62,044 nucleotides of DNA from Paenibacillus sp. (GTDB taxonomy: Bacteria > Bacillota > Bacilli > Paenibacillales > NBRC-103111). Each line of letters opens with the position of its first letter. Positions within the stretch are counted from its first letter, which is position 1. This document shows, piece by piece, positions 23,559 to 33,169 of this stretch. The notes under the pieces are model-generated. The model was not told the origin of the DNA. It saw nothing but the letters and a program-made list of their open reading frames with translations, and ran no database searches. A program made the position numbers and the translations under genes. The stretch is from positions 1 to 62,044 of the forward strand of contig JAPSLM010000017.1 in assembly GCA_031180825.1 (NCBI GenBank). The letters are read 5' to 3'.

Positions 23559-26500
23559 TTGCAGGCTTTAATTCAGGCGTTCTCCGCGGATAACGATTTT
23601 CAAAGCGTCGTGTCCGGCCTACGTTCGGGGATGAGAGAACAGTTAATAGCCGGGTTGACCGGTTCATCGCGGCAGGTGATGCTGGCTTCGCTTTACGAGG
23701 AGCTGCAGCAGCCTCTATTTGTCGTGACCCACAATATGTTTTCCGCACAAAAAATGTTCGAAGATTTGGTGGAACTGCTGCCGGAAGGCAGGGTCCTGCT
23801 GTTTCCGGCCCAGGAGCTGCTGGCGGCCGAAGCGGCTATTGCCAGTCCGGAAATGCTGGCGCAGCGGATCGACGCGCTGTCCAAGCTGGCGGACAGCTTT
23901 CGCGGAATTGTCATCGTGCCGTATGCCGGGATGCGGCGGCTGCTGCCGGACCAGACGTCGATTGCGGAAGCCCGGCTTCGCATCGCCGTCGGCGATACGC
24001 TCGAGCTGGAGTCGTTTATCGGCCGCATGGTCGAGCTCGGCTACGAACGGGTGGAGCGTGTCGAGAACAAAGGGGAGCTGAGCGTCCGCGGGGGCATTAT
24101 CGATTTTTATCCGCTCACTTCGCCGAACCCGTACCGGATTGAGCTGTTCGATATTGAGATTGACTCCATTCGGACATTTGACCCGGCCGATCAGCGTTCG
24201 ATCCATAAATGCTCCGAGCTTGTCATTACGGCTTGTCGCGAAATCGTAGTCGACCGTAAACGGTTACAATCGGCGGCGCAGCATGCGTATGAACTGCTTC
24301 AGGAGCAGATAGGCAAAATGTCGGACCGCGGGGCGAAGGACCGGCTGCTCGAAGGGATCGGCCACGAGATCGAGCTGCTTCGCGAGGGGCAGCATTTTCA
24401 AGGGATGTTCAAATACGTCTCCTTGCTGTTCCCGCAGCGTCAAACGCTGCTCGATTACATGCCCAAGGATTCCATCCTTGTGGTCGACGAGCCGGCCCGG
24501 CTGCTTGAAACGGCAAAGCAGTTGGAGAAGGACGAGGCCGAATGGATGACCATGTCGCTGCAGGACGGCAAGTGCCTCCCGCAGCTCGTGCTGTCGAAGC
24601 CGTACGAGACGCTGCTGCACCGCAGACCGTATCCGACCTTGTACATGTCGTTGTTCCTGCGGCAGGTGCCGCAGACATCGCCGCAAAACATCGTCAACTT
24701 CATGTGCCGCCTGATGCAGAATTTCCACGGGCAGATGAACCTGTTGAAAAGCGAAATGGAGCGATGGAAAAAGTCCGGCGCCAAGGTGATGATGATCGCG
24801 AGCGGGGCGGAGCGGGTGGACCGCATCAAGCGCGTTCTGGCCGACTACAACATCGAAGAGCCGCAAATCGTGGACGGCAATCTGCAGACCGGCTTCGAGC
24901 TTCCGGGCATTCATCTGGTCGTCATCACCGAAGGCGAGATGTTCACACAAAAGCAGCGTAAAGCGCGCAAGGTGGACAAAAAGATCGAAAACGCCGAGCG
25001 GATCAAAAATTACCAGGAGCTCAAAATCGGCGATTACGTCGTTCACGTCAATCACGGGATCGGTAAGTTTGTCGGCATCGGCACGCTTGAGGTCGGCGGC
25101 ATTCATAAAGATTATTTGCACATCATGTACGCCGGCGGCGATAAGCTGTCGGTACCGATCGACCAGATCGATCATGTACAGAAGTACGTCGGATCCGAAG
25201 AAGGCAAGGAACCGAAGGTTTATAAGCTCGGAGGCGCCGACTGGAACCGGGTGAAAAGCAAGGCCCGCGCGTCCGTGCAGGATATTGCCGACGATCTGAT
25301 CAAGCTGTATGCGGAGCGTCAAGCGACGCCGGGCTACGCTTTTAATCAAGATTCGAACTACCAGCAGGAATTCGAAGGCATGTTCCCGTACGAGGAAACG
25401 GCGGATCAGCTGCGGGCCATCGAAGAAATCAAGAAAGACATGGAGAAGCCGAGACCGATGGACCGCTTGCTGTGCGGCGACGTCGGTTACGGGAAAACCG
25501 AGGTAGCCATCCGCGCGGCGTTCAAGGCGGCGATCGACGGCAAGCAGGTGGCGGTTCTCGTGCCGACGACCATTTTGGCGCAGCAGCACTACGAGACGTT
25601 CCGGGAGCGGTTCTCGGGCTATCCGTTTAACATTCAAGTGCTTAGCCGGTTCCGTTCCAAGAAGGAACAGACCGAAACGATGAAAGGCATCAAGAACGGC
25701 ACGGTTGACGTGGTGATCGGGACGCATCGGCTGCTGTCGAAGGATGTGCAGTTCAAGGATCTGGGACTGCTGATCGTCGACGAAGAGCAGCGCTTCGGCG
25801 TGTCGCACAAGGAGAAGCTGAAGCGGCTGAAAACGAACGTGGACGTGCTGACGCTGACCGCGACACCGATTCCCCGAACCCTGCATATGTCCATGCTCGG
25901 CGTCCGGGACTTGTCGGTCATCGAGACGCCGCCGGAAAACCGTTTTCCGGTGCAAACGTATGTCGTCGAATACAGCGCCTCGCTGGTCCGCGAAGCCATC
26001 GAACGGGAGCTGGCGCGCGAAGGCCAAGTGTATTACCTGTTCAACCGCGTGCAGGGGATTACCCAAATGGCCGACCAAATCTCCATGCTCGTGCCGGACG
26101 CCCGGGTGACGGTCGCGCACGGTCAAATGTCCGAGCAGGAGCTGGAGAAAACCATTCTCGACTTCTTGGACGGCGAGTACGACGTGCTGGTCAGCACCAG
26201 CATTATCGAGACCGGGGTCGATATCCCGAACGTCAACACGCTGATCGTCCACGACGCCGACAAGATGGGGTTGTCCCAGCTGTATCAGCTGCGCGGCCGG
26301 GTCGGGCGTTCCAACCGGATCGCTTACGCCTATTTTACGTACCAGCGCGACAAGGTGCTGACGGAAGTGGCGGAGAAGCGGCTTCAGGCGATAAAAGAGT
26401 TTACAGAACTTGGATCCGGGTTTAAAATTGCGATGAGAGACTTGTCCATCCGCGGCGCGGGCAATCTGCTCGGCGCGGAGCAGCACGGATTTATCGCGTC

Positions 26501-27083
26501 GGTCGGCTTTGATCTGTATTCGCAAATGCTGGCCGAGGAAATTCAGAAGCGCAAGAAGGAGTTGGGCGGCGAAGCCGTACAGGAGACGAAGGTATGGTCG
26601 ACGCAGCTTGATATCCAGCTGGACGCTTATATTCCCGGCGACTATATCTACGACAGCGTGCAAAAAATCGAGATTTACAAAAAAGTCGCGGCCATTCAAA
26701 CCTTGGATGAAGCGATGGAGCTAGAGGACGAATTGGTCGACCGTTTTGGCGATTTGCCGGACGCGGTGCAAAATCTGTTGACCGCCGCGCGGCTGAAAGT
26801 GTACGGTGCCATGTACGGCATCGAGACCATTTCACAAAAGGGGCTTGACTACGAGGTGAAAATTCACCCCGATCAGAACGGCAATCTGGACGGACAGAAG
26901 CTGTTCCAGCTGTCGGGCGAATTCGAAAACCGGGTCAAGCTGATCAGCGGACCGCAAATCCACATCGAGCTCAAAGGAAAAGGGCTGAAGCCAGAAGAAA
27001 CCATCGCTTTGCTGGAAAGGTTTCTGGTACAATACAAGCGTGTGTTGAAATCGAAGGGAGAGCTGCAGAATGTGGCAAAATAA
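23559..27083 (+). CDS. mfd: Transcription-repair coupling factor
   Basis: ATP-driven translocase that removes stalled RNA polymerase from DNA lesions and recruits UvrA. 1174 residues: UvrB-like N-terminal region, the RNA-polymerase-interacting CarD-like domain (YVVHVNHGIGKFVGIGTLEV near residue 490), then SF2 motor with Walker A GYGKTE at 643-648, the DEEQ box (VDEEQRFGVSHKEKL), and a TRCF C-terminal domain. Start is TTG, eight bases after GAGGGGTG. Its last 14 bases overlap the following foldase gene. In B. subtilis mfd also works in stationary-phase mutagenesis and spore outgrowth. Confidence 0.96.
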   Translation: MQALIQAFSADNDFQSVVSGLRSGMREQLIAGLTGSSRQVMLASLYEELQQPLFVVTHNMFSAQKMFEDLVELLPEGRVLLFPAQELLAAEAAIASPEMLAQRIDALSKLADSFRGIVIVPYAGMRRLLPDQTSIAEARLRIAVGDTLELESFIGRMVELGYERVERVENKGELSVRGGIIDFYPLTSPNPYRIELFDIEIDSIRTFDPADQRSIHKCSELVITACREIVVDRKRLQSAAQHAYELLQEQIGKMSDRGAKDRLLEGIGHEIELLREGQHFQGMFKYVSLLFPQRQTLLDYMPKDSILVVDEPARLLETAKQLEKDEAEWMTMSLQDGKCLPQLVLSKPYETLLHRRPYPTLYMSLFLRQVPQTSPQNIVNFMCRLMQNFHGQMNLLKSEMERWKKSGAKVMMIASGAERVDRIKRVLADYNIEEPQIVDGNLQTGFELPGIHLVVITEGEMFTQKQRKARKVDKKIENAERIKNYQELKIGDYVVHVNHGIGKFVGIGTLEVGGIHKDYLHIMYAGGDKLSVPIDQIDHVQKYVGSEEGKEPKVYKLGGADWNRVKSKARASVQDIADDLIKLYAERQATPGYAFNQDSNYQQEFEGMFPYEETADQLRAIEEIKKDMEKPRPMDRLLCGDVGYGKTEVAIRAAFKAAIDGKQVAVLVPTTILAQQHYETFRERFSGYPFNIQVLSRFRSKKEQTETMKGIKNGTVDVVIGTHRLLSKDVQFKDLGLLIVDEEQRFGVSHKEKLKRLKTNVDVLTLTATPIPRTLHMSMLGVRDLSVIETPPENRFPVQTYVVEYSASLVREAIERELAREGQVYYLFNRVQGITQMADQISMLVPDARVTVAHGQMSEQELEKTILDFLDGEYDVLVSTSIIETGVDIPNVNTLIVHDADKMGLSQLYQLRGRVGRSNRIAYAYFTYQRDKVLTEVAEKRLQAIKEFTELGSGFKIAMRDLSIRGAGNLLGAEQHGFIASVGFDLYSQMLAEEIQKRKKELGGEAVQETKVWSTQLDIQLDAYIPGDYIYDSVQKIEIYKKVAAIQTLDEAMELEDELVDRFGDLPDAVQNLLTAARLKVYGAMYGIETISQKGLDYEVKIHPDQNGNLDGQKLFQLSGEFENRVKLISGPQIHIELKGKGLKPEETIALLERFLVQYKRVLKSKGELQNVAK

Positions 27084-28176
27084 ACGGAAACCGTTACGAA
27101 AAGGGCTTATGGCTCTTTGTGCGCTCGTATTGGTCGCGGGTGTCGCTGCAGGTTGCGGCAAGAAAAAGGACGACGCCGGAACGGCTGCTGCCGACAAAGG
27201 CAAGCCGAGCGAGGTGCTTGTTACGTATAAGGACGGGCAAGTCACGCGCGGCGAATTCGATACCTTTTTGAACGTGAACACGTTCTTTTACAAACAATAC
27301 GCCCAGTTTAAAGACGACCCTGCGTTTCAGCAGGATATGATGAAGCAGCTCGTTACCTTCAAGATCTTGGCTTCCCGTGCGGACGACAAAGCCAAGGCGG
27401 ATGCCGAGCAGCAATTTAACAAGCAATTCGAAGAAATCAAAGGCTTCCTGAACGCGCAGGAAGGCGGCATGGAGAAACAGCTTAAGGATGCGAAGCTGGA
27501 GCAAAAAGACGTGGAAGAGTTTGTGAAGCGCAGCATCACGGCGATCGTCTCCGAGGAAAACAGAGTAACCGATGAAGAGCTCCAAAAGGCCTATAACTCC
27601 AAACTGGAACAGGACAAAACCGCTTATGTGACAGCGACGGTTCGGCATATTCTGATCGGAATCAACGATCCGGCGACAGGCAAAGAAACCCGTTCCAAGG
27701 AAGATGCGCTCAAGCGGGCGAAGGAAGTACAGGACAAACTGAATAAGGGCGGCGACTTTGTCGCGCTGGCGAAAGATTATTCAGACGATCCGGGCTCGAA
27801 AGAGGAGGGCGGCATGTACGAGAACGTGGACATCTCCGAGTGGGTGCCCGAGTTTAAGAAAGCGGCGGCGGAGCTGTCGATCGGGAAGATCAGCGATCCG
27901 GTGGAAACGTCGTTTGGCTACCATGTGATGAAAGTCGAATCCCGCAAAACCAAAACGCTCGACGAAGTCAAGCCGGAGCTGCGTTCGGCAGCGGCTGAAA
28001 CGAAGGTGTACGATTTTGTGGAGAAAGAACTGCCGGGTCTGATCCAGACGAATAATCTGCCGAAGCCGGAAGAGAAAAAGCCGGCGGAGGCACCGAAAAC
28101 CGACACGCCTAAAACCGATGCTCCGAATACGGACGCTTCGAAAACGGAAGCGCCGAAGCCGGAAGGCGGCAAGTAA
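27070..28176 (+). CDS. PrsA-like peptidyl-prolyl isomerase lipoprotein
   Basis: Membrane-anchored foldase of secreted proteins. 368 residues: a signal peptide with lipobox VAAGC (Cys near residue 29), a SurA-like N-terminal helical domain, a parvulin domain from about residue 190 (RHILIGINDP, SDDPGSKEEGGMY, FGYHVMKVE), and a tail of PKT/DAP/TEAPKP-type words rich in Lys, Pro, Thr and Ala, which may pass into the wall. The start lies inside the end of mfd, with GGGAGAGC upstream, so the two genes are translationally coupled. B. subtilis has no gene here between mfd and spoVT. A second parvulin is encoded at 51233. Confidence 0.9.
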   Translation: MWQNKRKPLRKGLMALCALVLVAGVAAGCGKKKDDAGTAAADKGKPSEVLVTYKDGQVTRGEFDTFLNVNTFFYKQYAQFKDDPAFQQDMMKQLVTFKILASRADDKAKADAEQQFNKQFEEIKGFLNAQEGGMEKQLKDAKLEQKDVEEFVKRSITAIVSEENRVTDEELQKAYNSKLEQDKTAYVTATVRHILIGINDPATGKETRSKEDALKRAKEVQDKLNKGGDFVALAKDYSDDPGSKEEGGMYENVDISEWVPEFKKAAAELSIGKISDPVETSFGYHVMKVESRKTKTLDEVKPELRSAAAETKVYDFVEKELPGLIQTNNLPKPEEKKPAEAPKTDTPKTDAPNTDASKTEAPKPEGGK

Positions 28177-28183
28177 CAATTAC

Positions 28184-28217
28184 CAGGGTACCCCAGAGGG
28201 TGCCCTGTTTTGTTTTC
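28184..28217 (+). terminator. Intrinsic terminator after the foldase gene
   Basis: CAGGGTACCC pairs with GGGTGCCCTG around a CAGAG loop and is followed by TTTTGTTTT. Confidence 0.85.
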
Positions 28218-28292
28218 ATTTTTTTGGACATAATGTAAACAGCAACGGCTTAACTGCCCGGCATATCGTCCGCAATCGTGCCGGGTGGACAT

Positions 28293-28322
28293 GCATAGGG
28301 CGCCGGGAATTGAAGAATACTA
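28293..28322 (+). promoter_or_regulatory. Sigma-G-like promoter of spoVT
   Basis: GCATA (28293-28297), 18 bases, AATACTA (28316-28322). It matches GHATR / CATNHTA except for the first base of the -10. spoVT is sigma-G dependent in B. subtilis. Confidence 0.5.
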
Positions 28323-28408
28323 GGTTCAGTCGAATTCCCTCCATTTTGCATACAGGGTCACATCCAGTCTGTATCCCATTCTTCTTGGAAAGCGAGGCAT
28401 CTAGAAAC

Positions 28409-28951
28409 ATGAAAGCAACTGGAATCGTTCGTCGTATCGACGATCTTGGCAGGGTCGTAATCCCGAAGGAGATACGCCGCACCCTGCGTATTCGGGAAGG
28501 GGATCCGCTTGAAATTTTTGTGGACCGGGACGGGGAAGTCATTTTAAAGAAATATTCTCCTATCGGCGAACTTGGAGATTTTGCCAAGGAGTACGCCGAA
28601 TCGCTTTATGAGGGTACGAACCATATTACGATGATATCCGACCGCGATACGATCATTGCTGTGGCCGGGGGCTCGAAAAAAGATTTTTTGGAGAAGCAAA
28701 TCGGTTCGCTGGTTGAGCAAAGCATGGAAAACCGCAAAGCGACGCTGGAAACGGCTGGCGGCTCTTATGAAATCTGCAAGGATGTCACCGAGACGTACAG
28801 CTCTTATGTGATTGCGCCGATCGTGGCTGGGGGCGACCCGATTGGTGCGGTGATTTTGCTTAGCAAAGATGAAAATGTAAAGATGGGGCAAATGGAATTG
28901 AAAATGGCGGAAACGGCCGCCGGTTTTCTGGCAAAGCAGATGGAGCAGTAG
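28409..28951 (+). CDS. spoVT: Stage V sporulation regulator SpoVT
   Basis: Forespore transcription factor that tunes sigma-G genes. 180 residues: an AbrB-type N-terminal DNA-binding domain, MKATGIVRRIDDLGRVVIPK, closely similar to the AbrB encoded at 9400, and a C-terminal GAF-like domain (residues about 55-180). The ATG follows GGAAAGCGAGG at somewhat long distance. The frame is open far upstream into the previous terminator, without biological sense. Position between mfd and yabM agrees with B. subtilis. A large terminator hairpin follows. Confidence 0.96.
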   Translation: MKATGIVRRIDDLGRVVIPKEIRRTLRIREGDPLEIFVDRDGEVILKKYSPIGELGDFAKEYAESLYEGTNHITMISDRDTIIAVAGGSKKDFLEKQIGSLVEQSMENRKATLETAGGSYEICKDVTETYSSYVIAPIVAGGDPIGAVILLSKDENVKMGQMELKMAETAAGFLAKQMEQ

Positions 28952-28975
28952 CTCCGCCGATGGACAGCGATGCGC

Positions 28976-29022
28976 AGCTTCCTGATAGGAATCCCTTGGA
29001 GGGAAATCGGGAAGCTTTTTGC
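28976..29022 (+). terminator. Intrinsic terminator after spoVT
   Basis: AGCTTCC at 28976 pairs with GGAAGCT near 29010, with inner pairing GAT/ATC and TCCC/GGGA, followed by five T. Confidence 0.75.
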
Positions 29023-29026
29023 GTTT

Positions 29027-29056
29027 TTGGAAAAGGACTGCGAATTGCGGTATAAT
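29027..29056 (+). promoter_or_regulatory. Promoter of the flippase gene
   Basis: TTGGAA (29027-29032), 18 bases, TATAAT (29051-29056). It lies inside the long open frame and supports the later start codon chosen for the gene. Confidence 0.6.
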
Positions 29057-29134
29057 GAGGCTGCAAAAACTGTCCGAACGGATCTCTCGCCGGACTTGAA
29101 TGAGGGACCGGCCGCGGGTACGAAGGGGAACGTC

Positions 29135-30829
29135 ATGAAGAAGCGATCGGTGCGGATAGAGACAAGCGAGCCTGCGGGTGCGGACAGTGAAGGGCGGGAC
29201 GGGGAAAAGGGCTCAGCGCTGCTGCAAGGGGCGGCCCTGCTTGGTCTGGCGGCCGTCATTTCGAAGCTGATCGGGACTCTGCAAAAAATTCCGCTGCAAA
29301 ATCTGGCCGGCGATGCGGTGTTTGGCATATACAATGCCGTGTATCCGTTGTACATATTGATTTTGGTTTTGGCGACCGCCGGATTTCCTCTGGTCGTCTC
29401 GAAGTTTGTGTCGGAGTATGCTGCCGAACGGCAGTATGACGAGGCCCGACGCGTGCTCCGGGTGGCGGCCTTATCGTTGACGGGGACCGGAATCATCTTT
29501 TTTTCACTGCTGTATTTCGGGGCGGAGACGATTGCGCGGTGGATGGCTGCGCCGCAAACGGCACCGGCGATACGAAGCGTGTCGTATGCTCTGCTCGTCG
29601 TGCCTCTCATGTCTGCGCTGCGCGGCTATTATCAAGGCTATCAGGACATGCGGCCGACGGCTTGGTCCCAGGTTGTAGAGCAGACGGTGCGGGTGGCGAC
29701 GATGGTCGTTCTGCTGCTCGCGCTGATGCGGCTCGGCTTCGGACCGGAACGCATCGCCGCGGGCGCAACGTTCGGCTCGGTAACGGGAGCGCTGGCGGGA
29801 CTGGCTGTTATGCTGTGGTACTGGCGTAAAGAGAGGGGCCGTGCGCCTTACGGGGCGCGAGTCTTGGATGGAGGGGGCCGTATTCGCGGCGGCTGGCGGC
29901 GTGATTGGGTGCTGGCCAAACGGCTGGCCGTTTATGCGCTGCCGCTCTGTCTGGGCTCCGTCGCGATGCCGATCTTAACGATCGTCGATTCGTTTACGAT
30001 GCCCCGGCTGCTGCGTTCGGCTGGCTTTGGCGAGAGCGAAGCGTTGGTTCAGTTCGGGCTATACAACCATGGGCTGCCGCTTGTACAACTGGTCGCGATG
30101 ATCGGCTCTTCGATGTCCGCGGCGCTTGTTCCGGCGATCGCCGAAGCGCTCCGGCGCGGCGATGCGGAGGCGGTGCGCACCCGGGCGGGCATGTCCTTGC
30201 GGCTGACTTGGCTGATCGGGCTTGCCGCTTCGTTCGGGCTGGCCCTGCTGGCGGAGCCGCTCAACGTCATGTTCTTCAAGAGCGCCGAAGGCACGTCGGC
30301 GATGGCCGTGCTAGCGTTCACCGCCCTGTTCTCGGCGGTGAACATCGTCGCGGGAAGCGTGCTGCAGGGCCTCGGCGCCGTGCGCGCGCCGGTGCTGTAC
30401 CTGCTGCTCGCCGCCGCGGTGAAAGTCGCCGCCAGCGTGGCGCTCGTGCCGCGCTACGGCATCGACGGCGCCGCCTGGGCGTCCGTCGCCGCCTACGCGC
30501 TCGCCGGCGGCCTAGCGCTCGCACACGCGCTGCGTGCCGCCGGGGTCCCGGCCGCGGGCGGCCTTGCCGCCATGAAACCGATGCTCGGCATCGGCTTCAT
30601 GGCGCTCGGCCTGCTGGCCGTGACGCACGGCGCTCCGCCGCTGCTCGCCGCCCTGCCCCCGCGGGGCATGGCCGCGGTCATCGCGCTCGGCGGCGTTGCC
30701 GTGGGGGCGCTCGCTTACGCGGTGGCCCTGCTGCGCCTGGGCGTCGTCACCGCCGCCGATCTGGCGCTTGTGCCGCAGCTGGCGGGGAAGCCCCTCGCCT
30801 GGCTGCGCCGATTCCGGCTGCTCCGTTGA
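29135..30829 (+). CDS. yabM: Polysaccharide/lipid flippase of the SpoVB-MurJ family (YabM)
   Basis: Multi-pass membrane protein of 564 residues, about 14 hydrophobic segments, of the MVF/MOP superfamily; related to SpoVB and MurJ, which move lipid-linked wall precursors across the membrane. Signature sequences are LQKIPLQNLAGDAVFGIYN near residue 50 and FPLVVSKFVSEYAAERQYDE near 85. I chose the ATG at 29135, five bases after GAAGGGGA and downstream of the promoter; the frame extends back to 28970 without support. The C-terminal 500 bases are strikingly GC-rich compared with the neighbours. The gene lies between spoVT and yabN as yabM does. Substrate unproven. Confidence 0.9.
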   Translation: MKKRSVRIETSEPAGADSEGRDGEKGSALLQGAALLGLAAVISKLIGTLQKIPLQNLAGDAVFGIYNAVYPLYILILVLATAGFPLVVSKFVSEYAAERQYDEARRVLRVAALSLTGTGIIFFSLLYFGAETIARWMAAPQTAPAIRSVSYALLVVPLMSALRGYYQGYQDMRPTAWSQVVEQTVRVATMVVLLLALMRLGFGPERIAAGATFGSVTGALAGLAVMLWYWRKERGRAPYGARVLDGGGRIRGGWRRDWVLAKRLAVYALPLCLGSVAMPILTIVDSFTMPRLLRSAGFGESEALVQFGLYNHGLPLVQLVAMIGSSMSAALVPAIAEALRRGDAEAVRTRAGMSLRLTWLIGLAASFGLALLAEPLNVMFFKSAEGTSAMAVLAFTALFSAVNIVAGSVLQGLGAVRAPVLYLLLAAAVKVAASVALVPRYGIDGAAWASVAAYALAGGLALAHALRAAGVPAAGGLAAMKPMLGIGFMALGLLAVTHGAPPLLAALPPRGMAAVIALGGVAVGALAYAVALLRLGVVTAADLALVPQLAGKPLAWLRRFRLLR

Positions 30830-30870
30830 CGGAGCGCCGCACCTCATACTGAAGGAGGCGGCTCTGGGCT

Positions 30871-32379
30871 ATGTCCATTCAACCGCAACTTACGGTCGTC
30901 GGTCTCGGGACCGGCGACGAAAACCAACTGACCCTCGGCGTCTGGCGCAAGCTCGAAGCCGCCGGCGCGCGAGGCGGAGCGATATTTCTGCGCACCCGGG
31001 AGCACCCGATGGTCGCGATGCTGGACCATCACGGCCTTCGCTACGAAACGTTCGATGCGGTCTATGAAGCGCACGAGGGCTTCGACGCCGTCTACGAGCA
31101 GATCGCTTCGCAGCTGATCGAACGGGCCAAAGCCGCGAACAGCGGGGAGGTGCTCTATGCCGTACCCGGCCATCCAATGGTGGCCGAGCGGACCGTGCAG
31201 CTACTGCGCGAGCGTTGTCCGGCCGAGGGCGTGCTGCTCACCCTGATGGGCGGCGAAAGCTTCCTGGATCAAGCGTTCCTTCGGCTCGGGTTCGACCCGA
31301 TCGAAGGCTTTCAGCTGCTCGACGGCACTTCGCTGACGGCGGGCGGGCTCAATCCGCAGCTGCATACGCTGATCGGTCAGGTGTATGACGTTTACACCGC
31401 GTCCGACGTGAAGCTGACGCTGATGGAGCTGTATCCGGACGATTATCCCGTCGTCGTCGGCCATGCGCTTGGCGTAGCCGGAGAAGAGCGCGTGCGCGAG
31501 GTGCCGCTCTATGAGCTGGACCGGGTGGAGGGCTACGGCAATTTGTCCTTGGTCTGGGTGCCGCGCACCGACCGCGAGGACGTGCGGAGCCGCACCTTTA
31601 CGCGGCTGCATGAGATCGTGGCTATACTGCGCAGTCCCGAGGGCTGTCCGTGGGACCGCGAGCAGACGCATCGGTCGCTGCGCAAAAATCTCATCGAAGA
31701 AGCTTACGAGGTGCTGGAAACGATCGACGAGGACGATCCCGACCATATGTGCGAGGAGCTCGGCGATCTGCTGCTGCAGATCATGCTGCACTCGCAGATC
31801 GAAGCGGAGGACGGGACGTTCACCGTCTTCGACGTCATCCGTGAGCTTAACGAGAAGCTGGTCCGACGTCATCCGCACGTCTTTGGGACGGCGCAGGCGG
31901 GAGACGCCGATGAAGCGCTGGGCAATTGGCAGCAGATCAAGGAGGAGGAGAAGCGGAAGAAGGGAATCAACCCGGGCGATCTGCCGCTTCTCTCCGGTGT
32001 TCCTCGCGAGCTGCCGGGCTTGATGAAGGCGTACAAGCTGCAGAAGAAAGCCGCCGAGGTCGGCTTCGATTGGGGCACCAAGGAAGAGGTGCTGCCGGTC
32101 GTCGAATCCGAGCTGGCCGAAGTGAAAGAGGCAATCGAACGCTTCGGCAAAGCGGAGCAGCAGGAAGAGCTGGGCGACCTGTTCTTTGCCGTCGTCAATC
32201 TGGCGCGGTTTCTCAAGGTAGACCCCGAAGAGGCCATGGCGGACGCCAACCGCAAATTTTATGAACGGTTCGGGTATATCGAGAAGCAATTGCGTTTAAA
32301 GGGCAAATCATTTGACCAAACTGATTTGCAAGAGATGGAATCTTTGTGGCAGGAAGCAAAAAAAGTTCTGAAAAAGTAA
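30871..32379 (+). CDS. yabN: YabN: tetrapyrrole-methylase-like domain fused to MazG nucleotide pyrophosphohydrolase
   Basis: 502-residue fusion. The first 225 residues resemble SAM-dependent tetrapyrrole methylases (VVGLGTGDENQLT at the start, AVPGHPMVAERTV). The rest is MazG, with the tandem metal motifs EEAYEVLETI...EELGDLLLQ near residues 275-300 and EVGFDWG with EELGDLFFAVVN near 430. MazG domains hydrolyse non-canonical or stress-related nucleoside triphosphates to monophosphates. The ATG stands 13 bases after GAAGGAGG, a little far, but gives the family N-terminus. It is followed by hup and rqcP in tight order; the yabN-yabO link is conserved in Bacillus. Confidence 0.94.
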   Translation: MSIQPQLTVVGLGTGDENQLTLGVWRKLEAAGARGGAIFLRTREHPMVAMLDHHGLRYETFDAVYEAHEGFDAVYEQIASQLIERAKAANSGEVLYAVPGHPMVAERTVQLLRERCPAEGVLLTLMGGESFLDQAFLRLGFDPIEGFQLLDGTSLTAGGLNPQLHTLIGQVYDVYTASDVKLTLMELYPDDYPVVVGHALGVAGEERVREVPLYELDRVEGYGNLSLVWVPRTDREDVRSRTFTRLHEIVAILRSPEGCPWDREQTHRSLRKNLIEEAYEVLETIDEDDPDHMCEELGDLLLQIMLHSQIEAEDGTFTVFDVIRELNEKLVRRHPHVFGTAQAGDADEALGNWQQIKEEEKRKKGINPGDLPLLSGVPRELPGLMKAYKLQKKAAEVGFDWGTKEEVLPVVESELAEVKEAIERFGKAEQQEELGDLFFAVVNLARFLKVDPEEAMADANRKFYERFGYIEKQLRLKGKSFDQTDLQEMESLWQEAKKVLKK

Positions 32380-32456
32380 GAAGCTTTGCAGGATTTTCCT
32401 AACGAACAAAGAATACTTTAGTTCAGCGTCACTTTTAAGAGGAGGATATTAAACTC

Positions 32457-32729
32457 ATGAACAAAACCGATCTTATCAACAACATCGCAGAAAAAAGCGG
32501 CTTGACTAAAAAAGACGTAGAATCCGTATTGAACAGCTTCCTTGGCGAAGTAACGGAAGCATTATCCAACGGTGACAAAGTACAATTGATCGGCTTCGGT
32601 ACGTTCGAAACCCGCAAACGCTCGGGCCGTACGGGGCGCAACCCGCAAACGGGCAAAGAAATCACCATTCCTGAGTCCAAGGTTCCTGCATTCAAAGCAG
32701 GCAACAAGCTTAAAGAAGCGGTGAAGTAA
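32457..32729 (+). CDS. hup: DNA-binding protein HU
   Basis: Histone-like nucleoid protein of 90 residues; binds and bends DNA without sequence preference. MNKTDLINNIAEKSGLTKKD at the start, GFGTFETRKRSGRTGRNPQT with the minor-groove arm near residue 45-65. ATG after AGAGGAGG. Its stop codon shares a base with the start of rqcP, so the two are coupled. In B. subtilis hbs is elsewhere; insertion between yabN and yabO distinguishes this lineage. Confidence 0.96.
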   Translation: MNKTDLINNIAEKSGLTKKDVESVLNSFLGEVTEALSNGDKVQLIGFGTFETRKRSGRTGRNPQTGKEITIPESKVPAFKAGNKLKEAVK

Positions 32730-33001
32730 TGCGGCTTGACAAGTTTCTTAAGCTTTCCCGGCTGATCAAGCGGCGTACCGTCGCGAAGGATGTGTCCGAG
32801 CAGGGCCGCGTCTGGATCAACGGACGGGAGGCGAAACCGAGCAGCGCGGTGAAAGTGGGCGACGAGCTGGCTATACAGTTCGGGCAAAAGCTGGTGACCG
32901 TGCGCGTGGAGCTGCTGTCCGAGTCGACCCGCAAGGAAGACGCGGCCAAGATGTACACGCTGCTCAAAGAAGAAATGAATAAACCCGAGCCTTTCTTATA
33001 A
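32729..33001 (+). CDS. rqcP: S4-domain RNA-binding protein RqcP (YabO)
   Basis: 90-residue S4 domain protein. RqcP joins RqcH and tRNA on obstructed 50S subunits and supports poly-alanine tailing in ribosome quality control. MRLDKFLKLSRLIKRRTVAK is the S4 core, followed by GRVWINGREAKPSSAVKVGD. ATG overlaps the hup stop (TAATG). A strong terminator follows immediately, which closes the yabN-hup-rqcP operon. Confidence 0.94.
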   Translation: MRLDKFLKLSRLIKRRTVAKDVSEQGRVWINGREAKPSSAVKVGDELAIQFGQKLVTVRVELLSESTRKEDAAKMYTLLKEEMNKPEPFL

Positions 33002-33011
33002 AGGCTTGCCA

Positions 33012-33038
33012 AGAGACCGGGCTTTCCCGGTCTTTTTT
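33012..33038 (+). terminator. Intrinsic terminator after rqcP
   Basis: GACCGGG, loop CTTT, CCCGGTC and seven T. Confidence 0.9.
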
Positions 33039-33169
33039 TAGTCGAATTCCCGTGATCGGGACCGGGAGAGGGAAGCCGACTGCATTCAGCTTTGGTGGCC
33101 GTTGGAACGCCGTATGCTTCGAGGACCTGCCGCATGTGGGTTGAATGGGAATTGGCTTGAGTTGGAGAC

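Noticed and set aside
24264..26699. Minus-strand open frame of 811 codons inside mfd
   Set aside because: It is the shadow of mfd in a GC-rich reading frame. It has no family resemblance, no ribosome site and low-complexity arginine/histidine/leucine composition.
28970..29134. Upstream extension of the flippase frame to 28970
   Set aside because: It spans a terminator and a promoter, and the later ATG has a proper ribosome site.
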